A DNA stretch of 64,000 nt, taken from positions 203,888 through 267,887 of the forward strand of contig JABMOM010000020.1 in assembly GCA_013204105.1 (NCBI GenBank), given 5' to 3'. The notes below the pieces were generated by a model. The model was given only the letters and a program-made list of their open reading frames with translations. It searched no databases and was not told the origin of the DNA. Positions within the stretch are counted from its first letter, which is position 1; the number at the start of each line of letters is the position of its first letter. The DNA is from Flavobacteriales bacterium (GTDB lineage: Bacteria > Bacteroidota > Bacteroidia > Flavobacteriales_G > Salibacteraceae). Positions 34,283 through 43,722 of the stretch are shown here, one piece after another. Both the position numbers and the translations under genes were made by a program.

Positions 34283-35063
34283 TCAGGCGCCCTTCACCAA
34301 AATAGGAGCATGCAGCGATTAGTTGAACCTGTTGTGTGGAAACCACGCATTTCATCCGACCTCCCCTTGCACTCACCTGATGAGCATCGAGCGTCGTTTT
34401 ACCTAGGCGCTTAGACCAAAAGGGCGCCAGCACCATGTGTGCACTTCCGGTGGCTTGATCCTCTTTATGGTTTAAGCTTGGGAGAAACACACGTGAGATA
34501 AAATCAACCTCTCTTCCTTCGGCGGTTACCGCAAAGCTGAAGACACCTGATGCGAGCAGCGGTTCCCAATTTGGCTGGAGTGCTGCGATTCGTTCAGGAT
34601 CCTTCATGAGGACGATATGTTTGTTCGCAGAAGGAAAGTAACCCGACACATCCTCTCCAAACCCGTCTTTTAACCACTGAGGCACTGTGCTCTCCGAACA
34701 ACTGATGAGGTCACCTAGTATGCTTACGCGTTCCCCTACCCGCAACCCAGTCAACTCCCCCCCTTTGTAATGAAACGTCACCTCGTCCCGCTGTGCTTGA
34801 ATATCCAACAATACTTGCGTAGCTGCTAAGGCTCCATGCCCACACAAGTCGATCTCTGATTCAGGTGCAAACCATCTGATGTCATACACACCTTCGCTTC
34901 GCATTTTTACGAATGAGGTTGCGGGTTGATTGAAGTTCTGAGCTATTTCTAGCAACTTCTTGCTATCGCCTAAATCATTGGTGAAGAAGACACAACATGA
35001 ATTTCCCCGGGCTTTTTCACCGGTGAAAACATTCAAAAGCTGAAAGGAGTTTATCTCGTGCAT
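34275..35063 (-). CDS. PhzF-family isomerase-like protein
   Basis: A 262-residue PhzF fold protein. It starts FQLLNVFTGEKARGNSCCVF, has SEIDLCGHGALAATQVLLD and, in the second half, DFISRVFLPSLNHKEDQATG followed by SAHMVLAPFW. These are the conserved stretches of the YddE/PhzF family. The catalytic Glu of PhzF (in NLSE[ST]xF) is replaced: here the stretch reads NQPATSFV, so the known isomerase chemistry is doubtful. Physiological substrate unknown. A terminator for the upstream desaturase gene precedes it. Confidence 0.85.
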   Translation of the reverse strand: MHEINSFQLLNVFTGEKARGNSCCVFFTNDLGDSKKLLEIAQNFNQPATSFVKMRSEGVYDIRWFAPESEIDLCGHGALAATQVLLDIQAQRDEVTFHYKGGELTGLRVGERVSILGDLISCSESTVPQWLKDGFGEDVSGYFPSANKHIVLMKDPERIAALQPNWEPLLASGVFSFAVTAEGREVDFISRVFLPSLNHKEDQATGSAHMVLAPFWSKRLGKTTLDAHQVSARGGRMKCVVSTQQVQLIAACSYFGEGRLIN

Positions 35064-35074
35064 CGAACGAACAT

Positions 35075-35104
35075 AAAAAAAGGAGTCCCAACTGGAACTC
35101 CTTT
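35075..35104 (-). terminator. Rho-independent terminator of the desaturase gene
   Basis: On the reverse strand AAAGGAGT and ACTCCTTT (35104-35097 with 35086-35079) form a stem followed by a T run (35080-35075). Confidence 0.85.
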
Positions 35105-35128
35105 AATTGTAATAATACTCTTGTGCTG

Positions 35129-36217
35129 TTAGGTCCAAGCTGGATCTCCCAATTTACGCAATGTGCGTTGATGGATCCTCAACGCCTCCCTGAAGGAAGC
35201 AACTGAACGATACGGCAGAGAAAATTCTCGCGCTGTTTCCTTGACAATGTTTGATATGGCAGGATAGTGCACGTGACTGACATTTGGAAAAATGTGGTGT
35301 TCTACCTGGTAATTCAATCCCCCACAAAACCAAGTCAACACCTTATTCGTCGGAGCGAAATTGGAAGTGGTTGTCAGTTGATGGCTCTCATAGCTCTCGT
35401 CGATCACCTCGCGCTCATTTTCAATGAATGCATGATCTTCCATGACGTGCGCGGGTTGGAAAATCATGGCGAGCATTAACCCGCCGATCATATGCATCAC
35501 CACGAATGAACCTAAGACGACCCACCAAGCATAGCCCATGACCATGGGTAAGGCAATCATGTAACCGATATAGACGACCTTGGAAACAGCTAGAAAAATC
35601 ATCGTGCCCCAATAGGTAGACCCTTGCGCTTCCACCAATCCCATACTGTGGTACTTGTTGATGCGCTTGAAATCCTTTATAAATACCCAACTGAAGGTCA
35701 TTAACGAATACAAGAACCACGCATAGAGGTGCTGGCCACGATGACGCGCCTTCCATGGCTCTTTGGGTGTAAACCGCATGATGTGGCCTCCTTCAAGGTC
35801 TTCATCAACACCGTGAACATTCGTAAAGCTGTGGTGCAATACATTGTGTTGAATTTTCCAACACAAATAGTGACCACCAATGAGGTTCAACGAATAGCCA
35901 AACAATTGATTTACCCAGCTCTTGTCCGACAAGGATCCGTGATTTGCATCGTGCATAATCGCCAAGCCTATCCCAGAAACCCCGACTCCCATGACGGCTG
36001 ACAGGAGTAAATATTGCCATCCCGAAACTGCCGCGAATAAAATCACAAAATATGGAATGAAATACATGGAGAACATGAAGAGGGCTTTGAAAGCCACGCG
36101 GAGATCTCCGGTTCTTTTAACGCCTTTGTCTTCAAAATATTGGTTCACTCTCTTCCTGAGAGTTTGCGAAAAGTCACGTTTGCTTTTTCGATCAAAGCGT
36201 GGAGCTGTTGCTATCAA
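35129..36217 (-). CDS. Membrane fatty acid desaturase (acyl-CoA/front-end type)
   Basis: A 362-residue integral membrane desaturase with three histidine boxes: HDANHG (about residue 89), HNVLHHSFTNVHG (about 124) and QVEHHIFP (about 310), the last with Q in place of the first His as in front-end (delta-5/6) and linoleoyl-CoA type enzymes. No fused cytochrome b5 domain is present. It should insert a double bond into membrane acyl chains, useful for cold adaptation. No ATG is available; TTG at 36217 is the best start. The gene begins 30 bases after the FKBP stop and ends at a strong terminator. Confidence 0.92.
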   Translation of the reverse strand: MIATAPRFDRKSKRDFSQTLRKRVNQYFEDKGVKRTGDLRVAFKALFMFSMYFIPYFVILFAAVSGWQYLLLSAVMGVGVSGIGLAIMHDANHGSLSDKSWVNQLFGYSLNLIGGHYLCWKIQHNVLHHSFTNVHGVDEDLEGGHIMRFTPKEPWKARHRGQHLYAWFLYSLMTFSWVFIKDFKRINKYHSMGLVEAQGSTYWGTMIFLAVSKVVYIGYMIALPMVMGYAWWVVLGSFVVMHMIGGLMLAMIFQPAHVMEDHAFIENEREVIDESYESHQLTTTSNFAPTNKVLTWFCGGLNYQVEHHIFPNVSHVHYPAISNIVKETAREFSLPYRSVASFREALRIHQRTLRKLGDPAWT

Positions 36218-36247
36218 ATCAAAGTGTTTAAATGAAACGAGGGTTCT

Positions 36248-36676
36248 TTAGTCAATGGACACGATTTTAATGTCGAAGGTCAAGTCTTTGCCTGCGAGCG
36301 GGTGATTCGCGTCGAGTGTTATGCTTTCTTCCGTCACTTTGGTTATTGTGACTGGGATCTGACGACCATCTTCAAGATTAGAGACCAATCGTTGGCCCTC
36401 TTGTGGCTTAAGGTCTTCTGGGATAGACGACTTAGGAACTTCGTAAACAAGTTCTTCGTTTGGCTCTCCATAAGCCTCGGTAGATGGAATCGTAAATTTC
36501 TTGGCTTCATCCACCTTCATTCCTATGACAGCCTTGTCAAAACCTGGGATTACTTGTCCTCCTCCAACTTCGAAGCTCAGTGGCTCCCGTCCTTCTGACG
36601 AGTCAAACTTGTCTCCGTTGGTAAGTGTTCCTGTGTAGTGTAGTGCTACAGTGTCGTTTTCTTCGACGATCTTCAT
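36248..36676 (-). CDS. FKBP-type peptidyl-prolyl isomerase, SlyD-like
   Basis: A 142-residue protein with the FKBP start VEENDTVALHYTGTLTNGDK and the insert-in-flap domain of SlyD (EVPKSSIPEDLKPQEGQRLV, with ITLDANHPLAGKDLTFDIKI at the end). It catalyses cis/trans proline isomerisation and acts as a chaperone in the cytoplasm. The His/Cys-rich metal-binding tail of E. coli SlyD is absent. A well-formed Bacteroidota promoter lies 63-93 bases upstream. It is followed by a desaturase gene, and the two may be cotranscribed. Confidence 0.94.
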   Translation of the reverse strand: MKIVEENDTVALHYTGTLTNGDKFDSSEGREPLSFEVGGGQVIPGFDKAVIGMKVDEAKKFTIPSTEAYGEPNEELVYEVPKSSIPEDLKPQEGQRLVSNLEDGRQIPVTITKVTEESITLDANHPLAGKDLTFDIKIVSID

Positions 36677-36738
36677 ATGTCTAATTTGAAATTAATATTA
36701 TTTCAAGCGCACTAAAACGTGCCCCTCGAGAATTTGCG

Positions 36739-36769
36739 CAAAGGTACGGCCTATTCATCAGTCATCCAA
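36739..36769 (-). promoter_or_regulatory. Promoter of the FKBP gene
   Basis: On the reverse strand TTG (36769-36767), 20 bases, TACCTTTG (36746-36739): a full Bacteroidota -33/-7 pair. Confidence 0.7.
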
Positions 36770-36827
36770 TCTTATAGGAAGGACTATACGCAATGGACTG
36801 TTTAAAACTGTTGCTGAATTGATGGGG

Positions 36828-37841
36828 CTAACCGCCAATCGGGTAATACACTTTTGTGAGCCATTTGCTTGAGTCGGTTTCTTCTTCCGGATTGGTAACG
36901 TATTCTTCTATGGCCACTTCACCCATCTCGGTACCATGCCAATGCATATACTCGTCAATGGCCAAATGAGCCTCCCCTGTGCCTTCATAAGGCCCGTAAT
37001 GATCGACAACCAAAGCCTTGCCAGCAACTTCTACGCTCTGCAATCCATCTATGGAACCCGCCAGCACTGGAACCCCAGCCATGACGATCGTAGACCGCTC
37101 ATCTTCGTTCCACTCGAAGTACACGGCAGAGGGCATACCTACAATTTGAAGTCCTGATGCACTGACTTTCTTGAACAGTGGATCAAAAGTGCCAGCGAAA
37201 AACGCTTCCATTTCATCCCACGAAATGGTATCAAGAACACCAACATACACACGGGGAGACATTTCTTCAATTCTCACTTCCACGTTTCTAAAGGTGTGTT
37301 TTGCGGCGGCCTCTTCCTCTGTAATAGATTTTAGTAAATCCACCCCTTTTTTAAAATCCGGACCGAGCATTTCGTCCATGTTGAACATCAAGTTCATCGC
37401 ATTCAGTGGATAAGGCGTATGGTCTTTATAGGCCCATGTAACCTCAACTCCTTCTTCCGTTTCTTTTATAGTAGTAATGGCTTCTGCATCGGACTCCCAA
37501 GGGCGAACAAAATGCAGATGTGTTACAACCACCTCTTCGCCCAGGGAGGTAATCGTTTGACTCCCCTCTCCGACCAAAGAGTCCTCTCCACTCCAGTAAT
37601 AAACGGCTCCTTCCTGTCCATCGTTCTCTATTGAGTACTCTAAATTCGGATCCCGATCGTGCCAAGGCGACCATTTGAGCATGCCCTCAAAAGACTTGAC
37701 GTTAGCCCGTACCGCTTCTACTGGGGCGTCTATGACTACGGTGCGATAGACGTGATTGTCAGAAGGTGCGATCAACGCAATGACTAGGAAGAGTATGACC
37801 AAAGAGATGATGGTCACACCCACAATCTTAAGGATTTTCAT
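36828..37841 (-). CDS. SRPBCC and GyrI-like effector-binding domain protein
   Basis: From the ATG at 37841 the 337-residue protein has an N-terminal membrane helix (MKILKIVGVTIISLVILFLV), a polyketide-cyclase/SRPBCC-type domain (APVEAVRANVKSFEGMLKWS, WSGEDSLVGEGSQTI) and a C-terminal GyrI/effector-binding domain (VYVGVLDTISWDEMEAFFAG, VDHYGPYEG). Such two-domain proteins occur in Bacteroidota; they probably bind hydrophobic small molecules at the membrane. No catalytic role is known. Longer upstream starts give an unlikely N-terminus. The start is 91 bases from a divergent M14 peptidase gene. Confidence 0.8.
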   Translation of the reverse strand: MKILKIVGVTIISLVILFLVIALIAPSDNHVYRTVVIDAPVEAVRANVKSFEGMLKWSPWHDRDPNLEYSIENDGQEGAVYYWSGEDSLVGEGSQTITSLGEEVVVTHLHFVRPWESDAEAITTIKETEEGVEVTWAYKDHTPYPLNAMNLMFNMDEMLGPDFKKGVDLLKSITEEEAAAKHTFRNVEVRIEEMSPRVYVGVLDTISWDEMEAFFAGTFDPLFKKVSASGLQIVGMPSAVYFEWNEDERSTIVMAGVPVLAGSIDGLQSVEVAGKALVVDHYGPYEGTGEAHLAIDEYMHWHGTEMGEVAIEEYVTNPEEETDSSKWLTKVYYPIGG

Positions 37842-37932
37842 AGCGGTAGGATGTTGTTTTGTAGTTGGTTGTATCAATAATAAGCAAATTTCTCTGCTTG
37901 GATGCGAGCACAGTTTTGCGTTGATTTGAACA

Positions 37933-39687
37933 ATGAAAGCTCGCCTCTCCGATCTACTCTTATTGCTCCTAATTCTGCAAGTAGGTTGCTCTGACGCTAT
38001 AGACCCTTCCAAGTTCACTACGCCATTCGAACGTTCTGATTCTCTGGAAACGACCTCGTACTCAGAAGGAATCGCTTGGTGGCGATCATTGGAGGAGGCG
38101 TCGCCCTACGTATGCGTTCAAGAATTTGGGAAGACGGACGTGGGATTGCCGCTTCACGTTGTCATTGTCAACGCCTCTCGCAATTTCAATAAAACTAAGA
38201 TCCATGAGAATGGAAAGACCATCATTCTGATCAACAATGCGATTCACCCTGGAGAACCCGATGGCGTAGACGCATCGATGATCTATGTGCGTAACCTTGT
38301 TTCCAGCGCGGAATTCACAAAGGATTACAAGGACGTGGTGTTTTTGATCATCCCGTTTTACAATGTAGGAGGTGCCCTCAATCGAAATTGTTGCAGTCGT
38401 GCGAATCAAAATGGACCCGTTTCGTATGGATTCAGGGGGAATGCAAGAAACCTAGATCTCAATAGAGATTTTACCAAAGCAGATAGTAAGAATGCCCAGT
38501 CATTCCTCCTCTTTTATAACCAATGGAACCCGGATGTGTATCTTGAAACACATGTGAGCAATGGCGCGGACTACCCCTATACGCTGACCTACCTGCTCTC
38601 TCATCCCAAAAAACTCACCCCTCCGCTGGACGATGCCATAGAAACGCTTTTTTCGAAACCTTTAGAAGAGCGCATGGAAGCGCAAGGGGATCAGATCATC
38701 CCTTATGTCAATGTCTTTGGAACAAGTCCAGACAGTGGCTTTCAGCGTTTCTACGATTCTCCTCGCTATTCTACGGGATTCACCGCGTTGCATCATGCGT
38801 TTGGCTTGTTGACCGAGACCCACATGCTGAAACCCTTCAAACAACGCGTGGCATCCACGTTGCGCTTCATGCAAAACTTGGGAAGTCTGGTGGCACAAAA
38901 CAGTCAGAAAATCCAACAACTGCGTTTACAAGCCGTCGAAAATAGCTATAATCAATCCGACTATGTGCTTGACTGGAAGGTAGATGAGGGTAATCCATCA
39001 AAGCTTAAATTTAAGGGTTATAGAGCGTTTACCGACACCAGTGAAGTCACCCAACAGCCCCAACTTTACTATGACCGAAACGATGTTTGGGAAAAGGACA
39101 TCGACTACTTTGACAAGCTCACTCCTACCATCCGTACAAAAGCACCCACCTCCTATTTAGTTCCCCGTGCATGGTCGGAAGTAATCGACCGGTTGAATTG
39201 GAATGGTGTCGAGATGAAGTTGATCGATCAGGATACAACGCTCGATTGTGGCGTCTACTCCATCGAGGACATGGAGACAAGTGATACGCCCTATGAGGGA
39301 CACTACAACCATCATCACACCCGCGCTTCGAAGGAACTCAGAACGGTAAAAATTCGAGGGGATGAGTACTATCTCGTTTCTCTGAATCAAAGATCGAAGC
39401 GTTTCCTCATTGAGGTTTTAGAGCCAGAGGGTCCTGATTCGTACTTTAATTGGAATTTCTTCGATGAGATTCTTCAGCAAAAGGAATGGTTCAGTTCTTA
39501 TGTTTTTGAACCAGAAGCTGCGGCTATGCTAGATGACCCTGAAGAGAAGGCGGCCTTGGATGCGTTCATAGCATCCAATCCATCGTTCAAAGACAACGCG
39601 TTTGCGAAGCTCTATTTCCTCTATCGGCGCAGCGATCATTACGAAAAAGACCGCTACATGACCTATCCCGTTTTCAGGATTGAGTGA
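37933..39687 (+). CDS. M14-family zinc carboxypeptidase, lipoprotein
   Basis: A 584-residue lipoprotein (lipobox LQVGC). The M14 zinc ligands are visible: INNAIHPGEPDGVDASMIY (His and Glu of HxxE), DVYLETHVSNG (third ligand His), and the catalytic Glu in FGLLTETHMLKPF. NLDLNRDF corresponds to the substrate-binding NRDF motif. It should remove C-terminal residues from peptides outside the cytoplasm. The C-terminal ~200 residues form an extra domain of unknown role. The stop overlaps the recQ start by eight bases. Confidence 0.9.
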   Translation: MKARLSDLLLLLLILQVGCSDAIDPSKFTTPFERSDSLETTSYSEGIAWWRSLEEASPYVCVQEFGKTDVGLPLHVVIVNASRNFNKTKIHENGKTIILINNAIHPGEPDGVDASMIYVRNLVSSAEFTKDYKDVVFLIIPFYNVGGALNRNCCSRANQNGPVSYGFRGNARNLDLNRDFTKADSKNAQSFLLFYNQWNPDVYLETHVSNGADYPYTLTYLLSHPKKLTPPLDDAIETLFSKPLEERMEAQGDQIIPYVNVFGTSPDSGFQRFYDSPRYSTGFTALHHAFGLLTETHMLKPFKQRVASTLRFMQNLGSLVAQNSQKIQQLRLQAVENSYNQSDYVLDWKVDEGNPSKLKFKGYRAFTDTSEVTQQPQLYYDRNDVWEKDIDYFDKLTPTIRTKAPTSYLVPRAWSEVIDRLNWNGVEMKLIDQDTTLDCGVYSIEDMETSDTPYEGHYNHHHTRASKELRTVKIRGDEYYLVSLNQRSKRFLIEVLEPEGPDSYFNWNFFDEILQQKEWFSSYVFEPEAAAMLDDPEEKAALDAFIASNPSFKDNAFAKLYFLYRRSDHYEKDRYMTYPVFRIE

Positions 39688-41395
39688 GGCACGGAACATA
39701 CTAAAACAGTTTTGGGGTCATGAAGATTTCAGACCGATGCAGCTCGAAATCATCGAAAGCGTGTTGGAAGGAAAGGATGCTCTGGCGCTGCTGCCAACTG
39801 GCGGCGGGAAATCGATTTGTTTTCAAGTCCCCGCTCTTATGAAGCCAGGGATTTGCATTGTGATCTCCCCGCTCATCGCTTTGATGAAAGACCAAGTTTC
39901 CAATTTGCAAAAACGCGGAATTAAGGCGCTGAGCGTAACGTCTGAGCTTGACGCTTCGGGGCTAGATGCCGTATTTGATCGCTGTATTTATGAAAAGGAT
40001 GTGAAGTTTCTGTACCTCTCCCCCGAACGCCTTAAGACGGATTTAGCCAAACAGCGCATCCCACAAATGAACGTCAATCTAATTGCCGTCGACGAGGCGC
40101 ACTGCATTAGCGAATGGGGATACGACTTCCGCCCACCTTATCTCGAAATAGCGGAGGTACGTCCCTTAATTCCCAACGCCCCAGTCCTTGCACTGACCGC
40201 GAGCGCCACCCCCATGGTCGTAAAGGATATTCAGGAGCGATTACACTTCAAGCGACCCAACTTATTCCAAAAAAGCTTCAAACGAGAAAACCTTTCCTAC
40301 TTCATCGATTGGGACGAGGATAAGATGGGTAAGATTGAGCGCATTGCGAAGAAGCAAAACGGCTCAGGCATCATCTATGTACGCAGCAGAAAAGGTACTG
40401 AACGTATCGCGAAAACATTGGAACAGCGCGGATTGAGTGCGGATTATTATCACGCAGGCCTTGAGAGCAAAGTTCGCACGAACAAGCAAGAACGCTGGAT
40501 GCGAGGGGACATTCAAATCATCGTTGCTACAAATGCCTTTGGCATGGGCATCGACAAGCCTGATGTTCGGTTTGTAATCCATTGTGATATTCCAGACACC
40601 CTTGAAAATTATTACCAGGAATGCGGACGTGGCGGAAGGGATGAGCACAAAGCATTTGCTATATCGGTATTGACGAAGAAAGATGTTGACGCTTTTGATG
40701 AAAAAACAATGCAGGGCTTTCCAGAGAAGTCGACGATTAAAATGGTATACGACAGCTTAGGAAGTTTTTTAAACCTTGCTATTGGAAGCGGCAAAGATGA
40801 AACCTACGCAGTGGACCTTGAAACACTCGGAGAGCGTATTAAGCTGGATTCACGAACGCTCTACCACTGCTTGCGTTTCTTGGAACGGGAAGGCTATATC
40901 GCCCTTCACGAGCGCTCGTTTGCGTCGTCTATGGTTCAAATTACCGCCCACCCTGACGCTGTATTTGACTTGCGTGAGAAAGGGGAGCGTGGTGGAGAAA
41001 TGATTGACGCATTGATGCGTTCTTATCCCCGTTTGTTTGAAGAATCATCACGGATCAGTGAATGGACCCTGGCGAAGCGACTGCGACTCCCAAAAGACAC
41101 AGTAGTAGAAATGATGCATTGGTTGACGGAAGCCGGATACATTACTTATTCAGAAGGAAGCGAGCTGCCTAGGATCACCTATACATGCGAGCGCTTGGCG
41201 TCAAACAACGTCCGACTTTCTGATGAGCACTATCGGCTTAGAAAGCATGTTGTCAAAGAAAAGTCAGAAGCCATGCGCCATTACATCACCGCTCAACACA
41301 AATGCAGGTCTAGGCTGATCTTAGCATACTTCGGTGAAACCGACGCGTCAGATTGTGGCGTCTGCGATGTTTGCCTCAAGCACGACCGCGGATGA
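39680..41395 (+). CDS. recQ: RecQ-family ATP-dependent DNA helicase
   Basis: A 571-residue helicase: ALLPTGGGKSICFQVPAL (motif I), VDEAHCISEWGYDFRPPYLE (motif II, DEAH), ALTASATP (motif III), and YYQECGRGGRD (motif VI). The zinc-binding Cys set is at the C-terminus (HKCRSRL, DCGVCDVC). It lacks an HRDC domain, as in short Bacteroidota RecQ proteins. It unwinds DNA 3' to 5' in repair. No ATG is available before motif 0 (FRPMQLEII), so a TTG at 39680, overlapping the M14 gene by eight bases, is the likely start. It overlaps the next gene by ATGA. Confidence 0.93.
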   Translation: MSEARNILKQFWGHEDFRPMQLEIIESVLEGKDALALLPTGGGKSICFQVPALMKPGICIVISPLIALMKDQVSNLQKRGIKALSVTSELDASGLDAVFDRCIYEKDVKFLYLSPERLKTDLAKQRIPQMNVNLIAVDEAHCISEWGYDFRPPYLEIAEVRPLIPNAPVLALTASATPMVVKDIQERLHFKRPNLFQKSFKRENLSYFIDWDEDKMGKIERIAKKQNGSGIIYVRSRKGTERIAKTLEQRGLSADYYHAGLESKVRTNKQERWMRGDIQIIVATNAFGMGIDKPDVRFVIHCDIPDTLENYYQECGRGGRDEHKAFAISVLTKKDVDAFDEKTMQGFPEKSTIKMVYDSLGSFLNLAIGSGKDETYAVDLETLGERIKLDSRTLYHCLRFLEREGYIALHERSFASSMVQITAHPDAVFDLREKGERGGEMIDALMRSYPRLFEESSRISEWTLAKRLRLPKDTVVEMMHWLTEAGYITYSEGSELPRITYTCERLASNNVRLSDEHYRLRKHVVKEKSEAMRHYITAQHKCRSRLILAYFGETDASDCGVCDVCLKHDRG

Positions 41396-42681
41396 GTCGA
41401 GTACGCTTAGGCCTCGTTCTAGTTTCAATGCTCAGCCCTTTCGCTGCGGCTTTAGGACAGAAGGTTACACTCATAGACGCTCAATTTCAAGTTCCAGTTC
41501 CCTATGCCACTGCAGAATGGGTTGGGTCTGATCGAGGAGTCGTGGCAGATGCATATGGCCGGATTGATGTGTCGGACATGCCTTCCGGTGTTAGACTACG
41601 CATCCGCTCGATAGGTTATAAGGCGTGTGTTCGCGCATTGGATTCCATCTCTGGAGACACGATTCAACTCCGTTCTAGCATCAAGCAACTGGACGAAGTG
41701 GTCGTTCGCCCCCTCTCTCCCCAAGCGTATATCCTAAGGGCGATGAATAAGCTTAAAGACAACTACAGCCTGGATTCTTTCGCGACCGAGAATTACTATC
41801 AGGAAATGCTTGTTGAGAACGAGGCTGTAATCAACCACGTGGAAGCTTTCATCGAGGTTCATCACCCGGGCTATGAATCGGAAAGGAACTCCTTTGATGT
41901 GCGGATTAAAGCGGCAAAAAAATCGGATGTTGCCGCTTTGAGTTTTATGACCAAGGAGCAGGAAAAGGAACGAAAGAAGGAATTGAAGGACGCTCGAAAA
42001 GAGGGACGCGGAATGGACGAAGACACCTTCGAGTGGCCGCTCGAATTGGCCAGCCCGCCCCTTTTACTTTTGATAGACCCCTTGCGGCACAGCGGTGAAA
42101 AAATGACGGTAAACGAAGACAATGTTCAGTTTTTAGACAGCTCGAACACTGCGTTTTACAATTACTGGTTTGGAAAGCCGGTCTCTTATGGAGAACGCAC
42201 GCTGATGGTGATCCACTTTGATCAACGCGAGGACGTGAAACGATCCATGCTAAAGGGCACCTTGTGGATTGATCAAGAGACCGATGCATTCGTGAAAATC
42301 TCCTTTGGACTCAGCGAACGGGGCCTTCATCACCTGGTGCCCGGCTATCTCAAGGCTGCGCTTTGGATATACGGCCTGGACTACGCATTAAAGGAGACAC
42401 TTTTCGAGTTTGAATACGCGCCATTCGGCGATAAATGGAGGCTACAGACCACGCGACTCAAAGCGAAAGTTTGGTTAGAGAAAAGAAGGCTTTTCAACCC
42501 TAATGAATCCAGCGATTTTGATTACAAATGTGAGATGATCACCACACGTACATCATCCATTCAAATGCCTTTTGCCAGCGATCGCGTTTACGACACAAAT
42601 GAATTGCTGTCAGATCAACTGAAAGAAGTGTCCGATGCGGAATGGAAAGCACTCAAAAAGGAAAGTCGAAACTACTACTGA
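41392..42681 (+). CDS. Exported protein with carboxypeptidase-regulatory-like domain
   Basis: The ATG at 41392 overlaps the recQ stop (ATGA) and gives a clear signal peptide (MSRVRLGLVLVSMLSPFAAA). Residues 23-100 form a CarboxypepD_reg-like beta domain (VPVPYATAEWVGSDRGVVAD, IRSIGYKA, then LDEVVVRPLSPQAYILRAM), typical of Bacteroidota outer-membrane proteins, followed by a large uncharacterised domain with a Lys/Glu-rich insert. The 429-residue protein lacks a TonB beta barrel. It resembles DUF5686-type surface proteins, but I am not certain. The end overlaps the convergent reductase gene. Confidence 0.75.
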   Translation: MSRVRLGLVLVSMLSPFAAALGQKVTLIDAQFQVPVPYATAEWVGSDRGVVADAYGRIDVSDMPSGVRLRIRSIGYKACVRALDSISGDTIQLRSSIKQLDEVVVRPLSPQAYILRAMNKLKDNYSLDSFATENYYQEMLVENEAVINHVEAFIEVHHPGYESERNSFDVRIKAAKKSDVAALSFMTKEQEKERKKELKDARKEGRGMDEDTFEWPLELASPPLLLLIDPLRHSGEKMTVNEDNVQFLDSSNTAFYNYWFGKPVSYGERTLMVIHFDQREDVKRSMLKGTLWIDQETDAFVKISFGLSERGLHHLVPGYLKAALWIYGLDYALKETLFEFEYAPFGDKWRLQTTRLKAKVWLEKRRLFNPNESSDFDYKCEMITTRTSSIQMPFASDRVYDTNELLSDQLKEVSDAEWKALKKESRNYY

Positions 42682-43679
42682 TCGAACTCAACCACGACCC
42701 TTCCCTGGGTTTTGCCCTTTAGAATAAGGTCCATTTGCCCTGTGATTTCCTCCAGAGGGATAAAGCTTCCAAACGAAAGAAGATCATCTACCTTCCATTG
42801 GTTACTCAACCTTGTCCAAATCTCTTTGCGCAGCGGCATTTCAGTCTCAGCTGAATCGATGCCAAGGATATTTATTCCATTCAGCAGAAAGGGATACACT
42901 GTCATGTGTAATTCGTGAGACGCCACCAAGCCACAACTCGCAACGCTGCCATGACGCTGGCAGGCTTTTACGCAGGTAGCAAGCGTATTTCCCCCTACCG
43001 TGTCGATGGCACCTGCCCACTCACCTCTAAGAAGAGGCTTCCCGCTTTCATCGTTGGCAAAAGACCTGGGCTCAATGCGTGACGCGCCAAGTCGTTTTAG
43101 GTAATTATGCGCTGTTTCGCTTCCTGTGGATGCAATGACATCGTATCCAGCCTTGGCCAAGATTCCCACTGCCATGCTCCCAACACCACCTGTAGCGCCT
43201 GTTACGAGTATCTCACCTTTAGAAGGGGTTTGCCCCATGCGCTCCATTTTATACAGACTCAATCCCGCAGTAAATCCTGCGGTACCGTATACCATGGCCT
43301 CTTTGAGAGAAATACCTGCCGGCTTCGGAACGACCCACCCTGAGGGCACCCGAATGTATTCTTGAAAACCACCTGAGGTATTCATTCCGAGGTCGTATCC
43401 CGTAACCAGAACTTCGTCTCCCGGCTTGAAATCGACACTGTTGCTCGACGCCACTACTCCACCAGCATCTACTCCAGGGGTGTGGGGATAGAATTTTGAA
43501 ATGCCTTTGTGCCCGGACGCTGATAACGCATCCTTATAATTTAGACCGGCAAAATGATTCTTGATAAGCACTTCACCTTTTGGAAGGGTGCCTATTTGTT
43601 TTTCTTCAATCGCCCGTGCAAAGGAGCCGTCGACTGATTCACGCACGACCAGCGCCTTGAATGTAAATTGATCATCCAT
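42675..43679 (-). CDS. AcuI/YhdH-type NADPH-dependent acrylyl-CoA reductase-like protein
   Basis: A 334-residue medium-chain dehydrogenase/reductase of the YhdH/AcuI subgroup. Motifs are FAGLNYKDALSASGHKGI, YPHTPGVDAGGVV, GDEVLVTGYDLGMNTSGGF and the Rossmann loop VTGATGGVGSMAVGILAKAG. AcuI reduces acryloyl-CoA to propionyl-CoA with NADPH, for example in DMSP metabolism; YhdH homologues elsewhere lack a defined substrate. There are no zinc-binding Cys residues, as expected. It overlaps the convergent gene by seven bases. Neighbours do not settle the substrate. Confidence 0.88.
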   Translation of the reverse strand: MDDQFTFKALVVRESVDGSFARAIEEKQIGTLPKGEVLIKNHFAGLNYKDALSASGHKGISKFYPHTPGVDAGGVVASSNSVDFKPGDEVLVTGYDLGMNTSGGFQEYIRVPSGWVVPKPAGISLKEAMVYGTAGFTAGLSLYKMERMGQTPSKGEILVTGATGGVGSMAVGILAKAGYDVIASTGSETAHNYLKRLGASRIEPRSFANDESGKPLLRGEWAGAIDTVGGNTLATCVKACQRHGSVASCGLVASHELHMTVYPFLLNGINILGIDSAETEMPLRKEIWTRLSNQWKVDDLLSFGSFIPLEEITGQMDLILKGKTQGRVVVEFDQ

Positions 43680-43722
43680 GGCATCGAAGGTAGAAACTTA
43701 CGCGGATTGATTCAGCAGCTGA

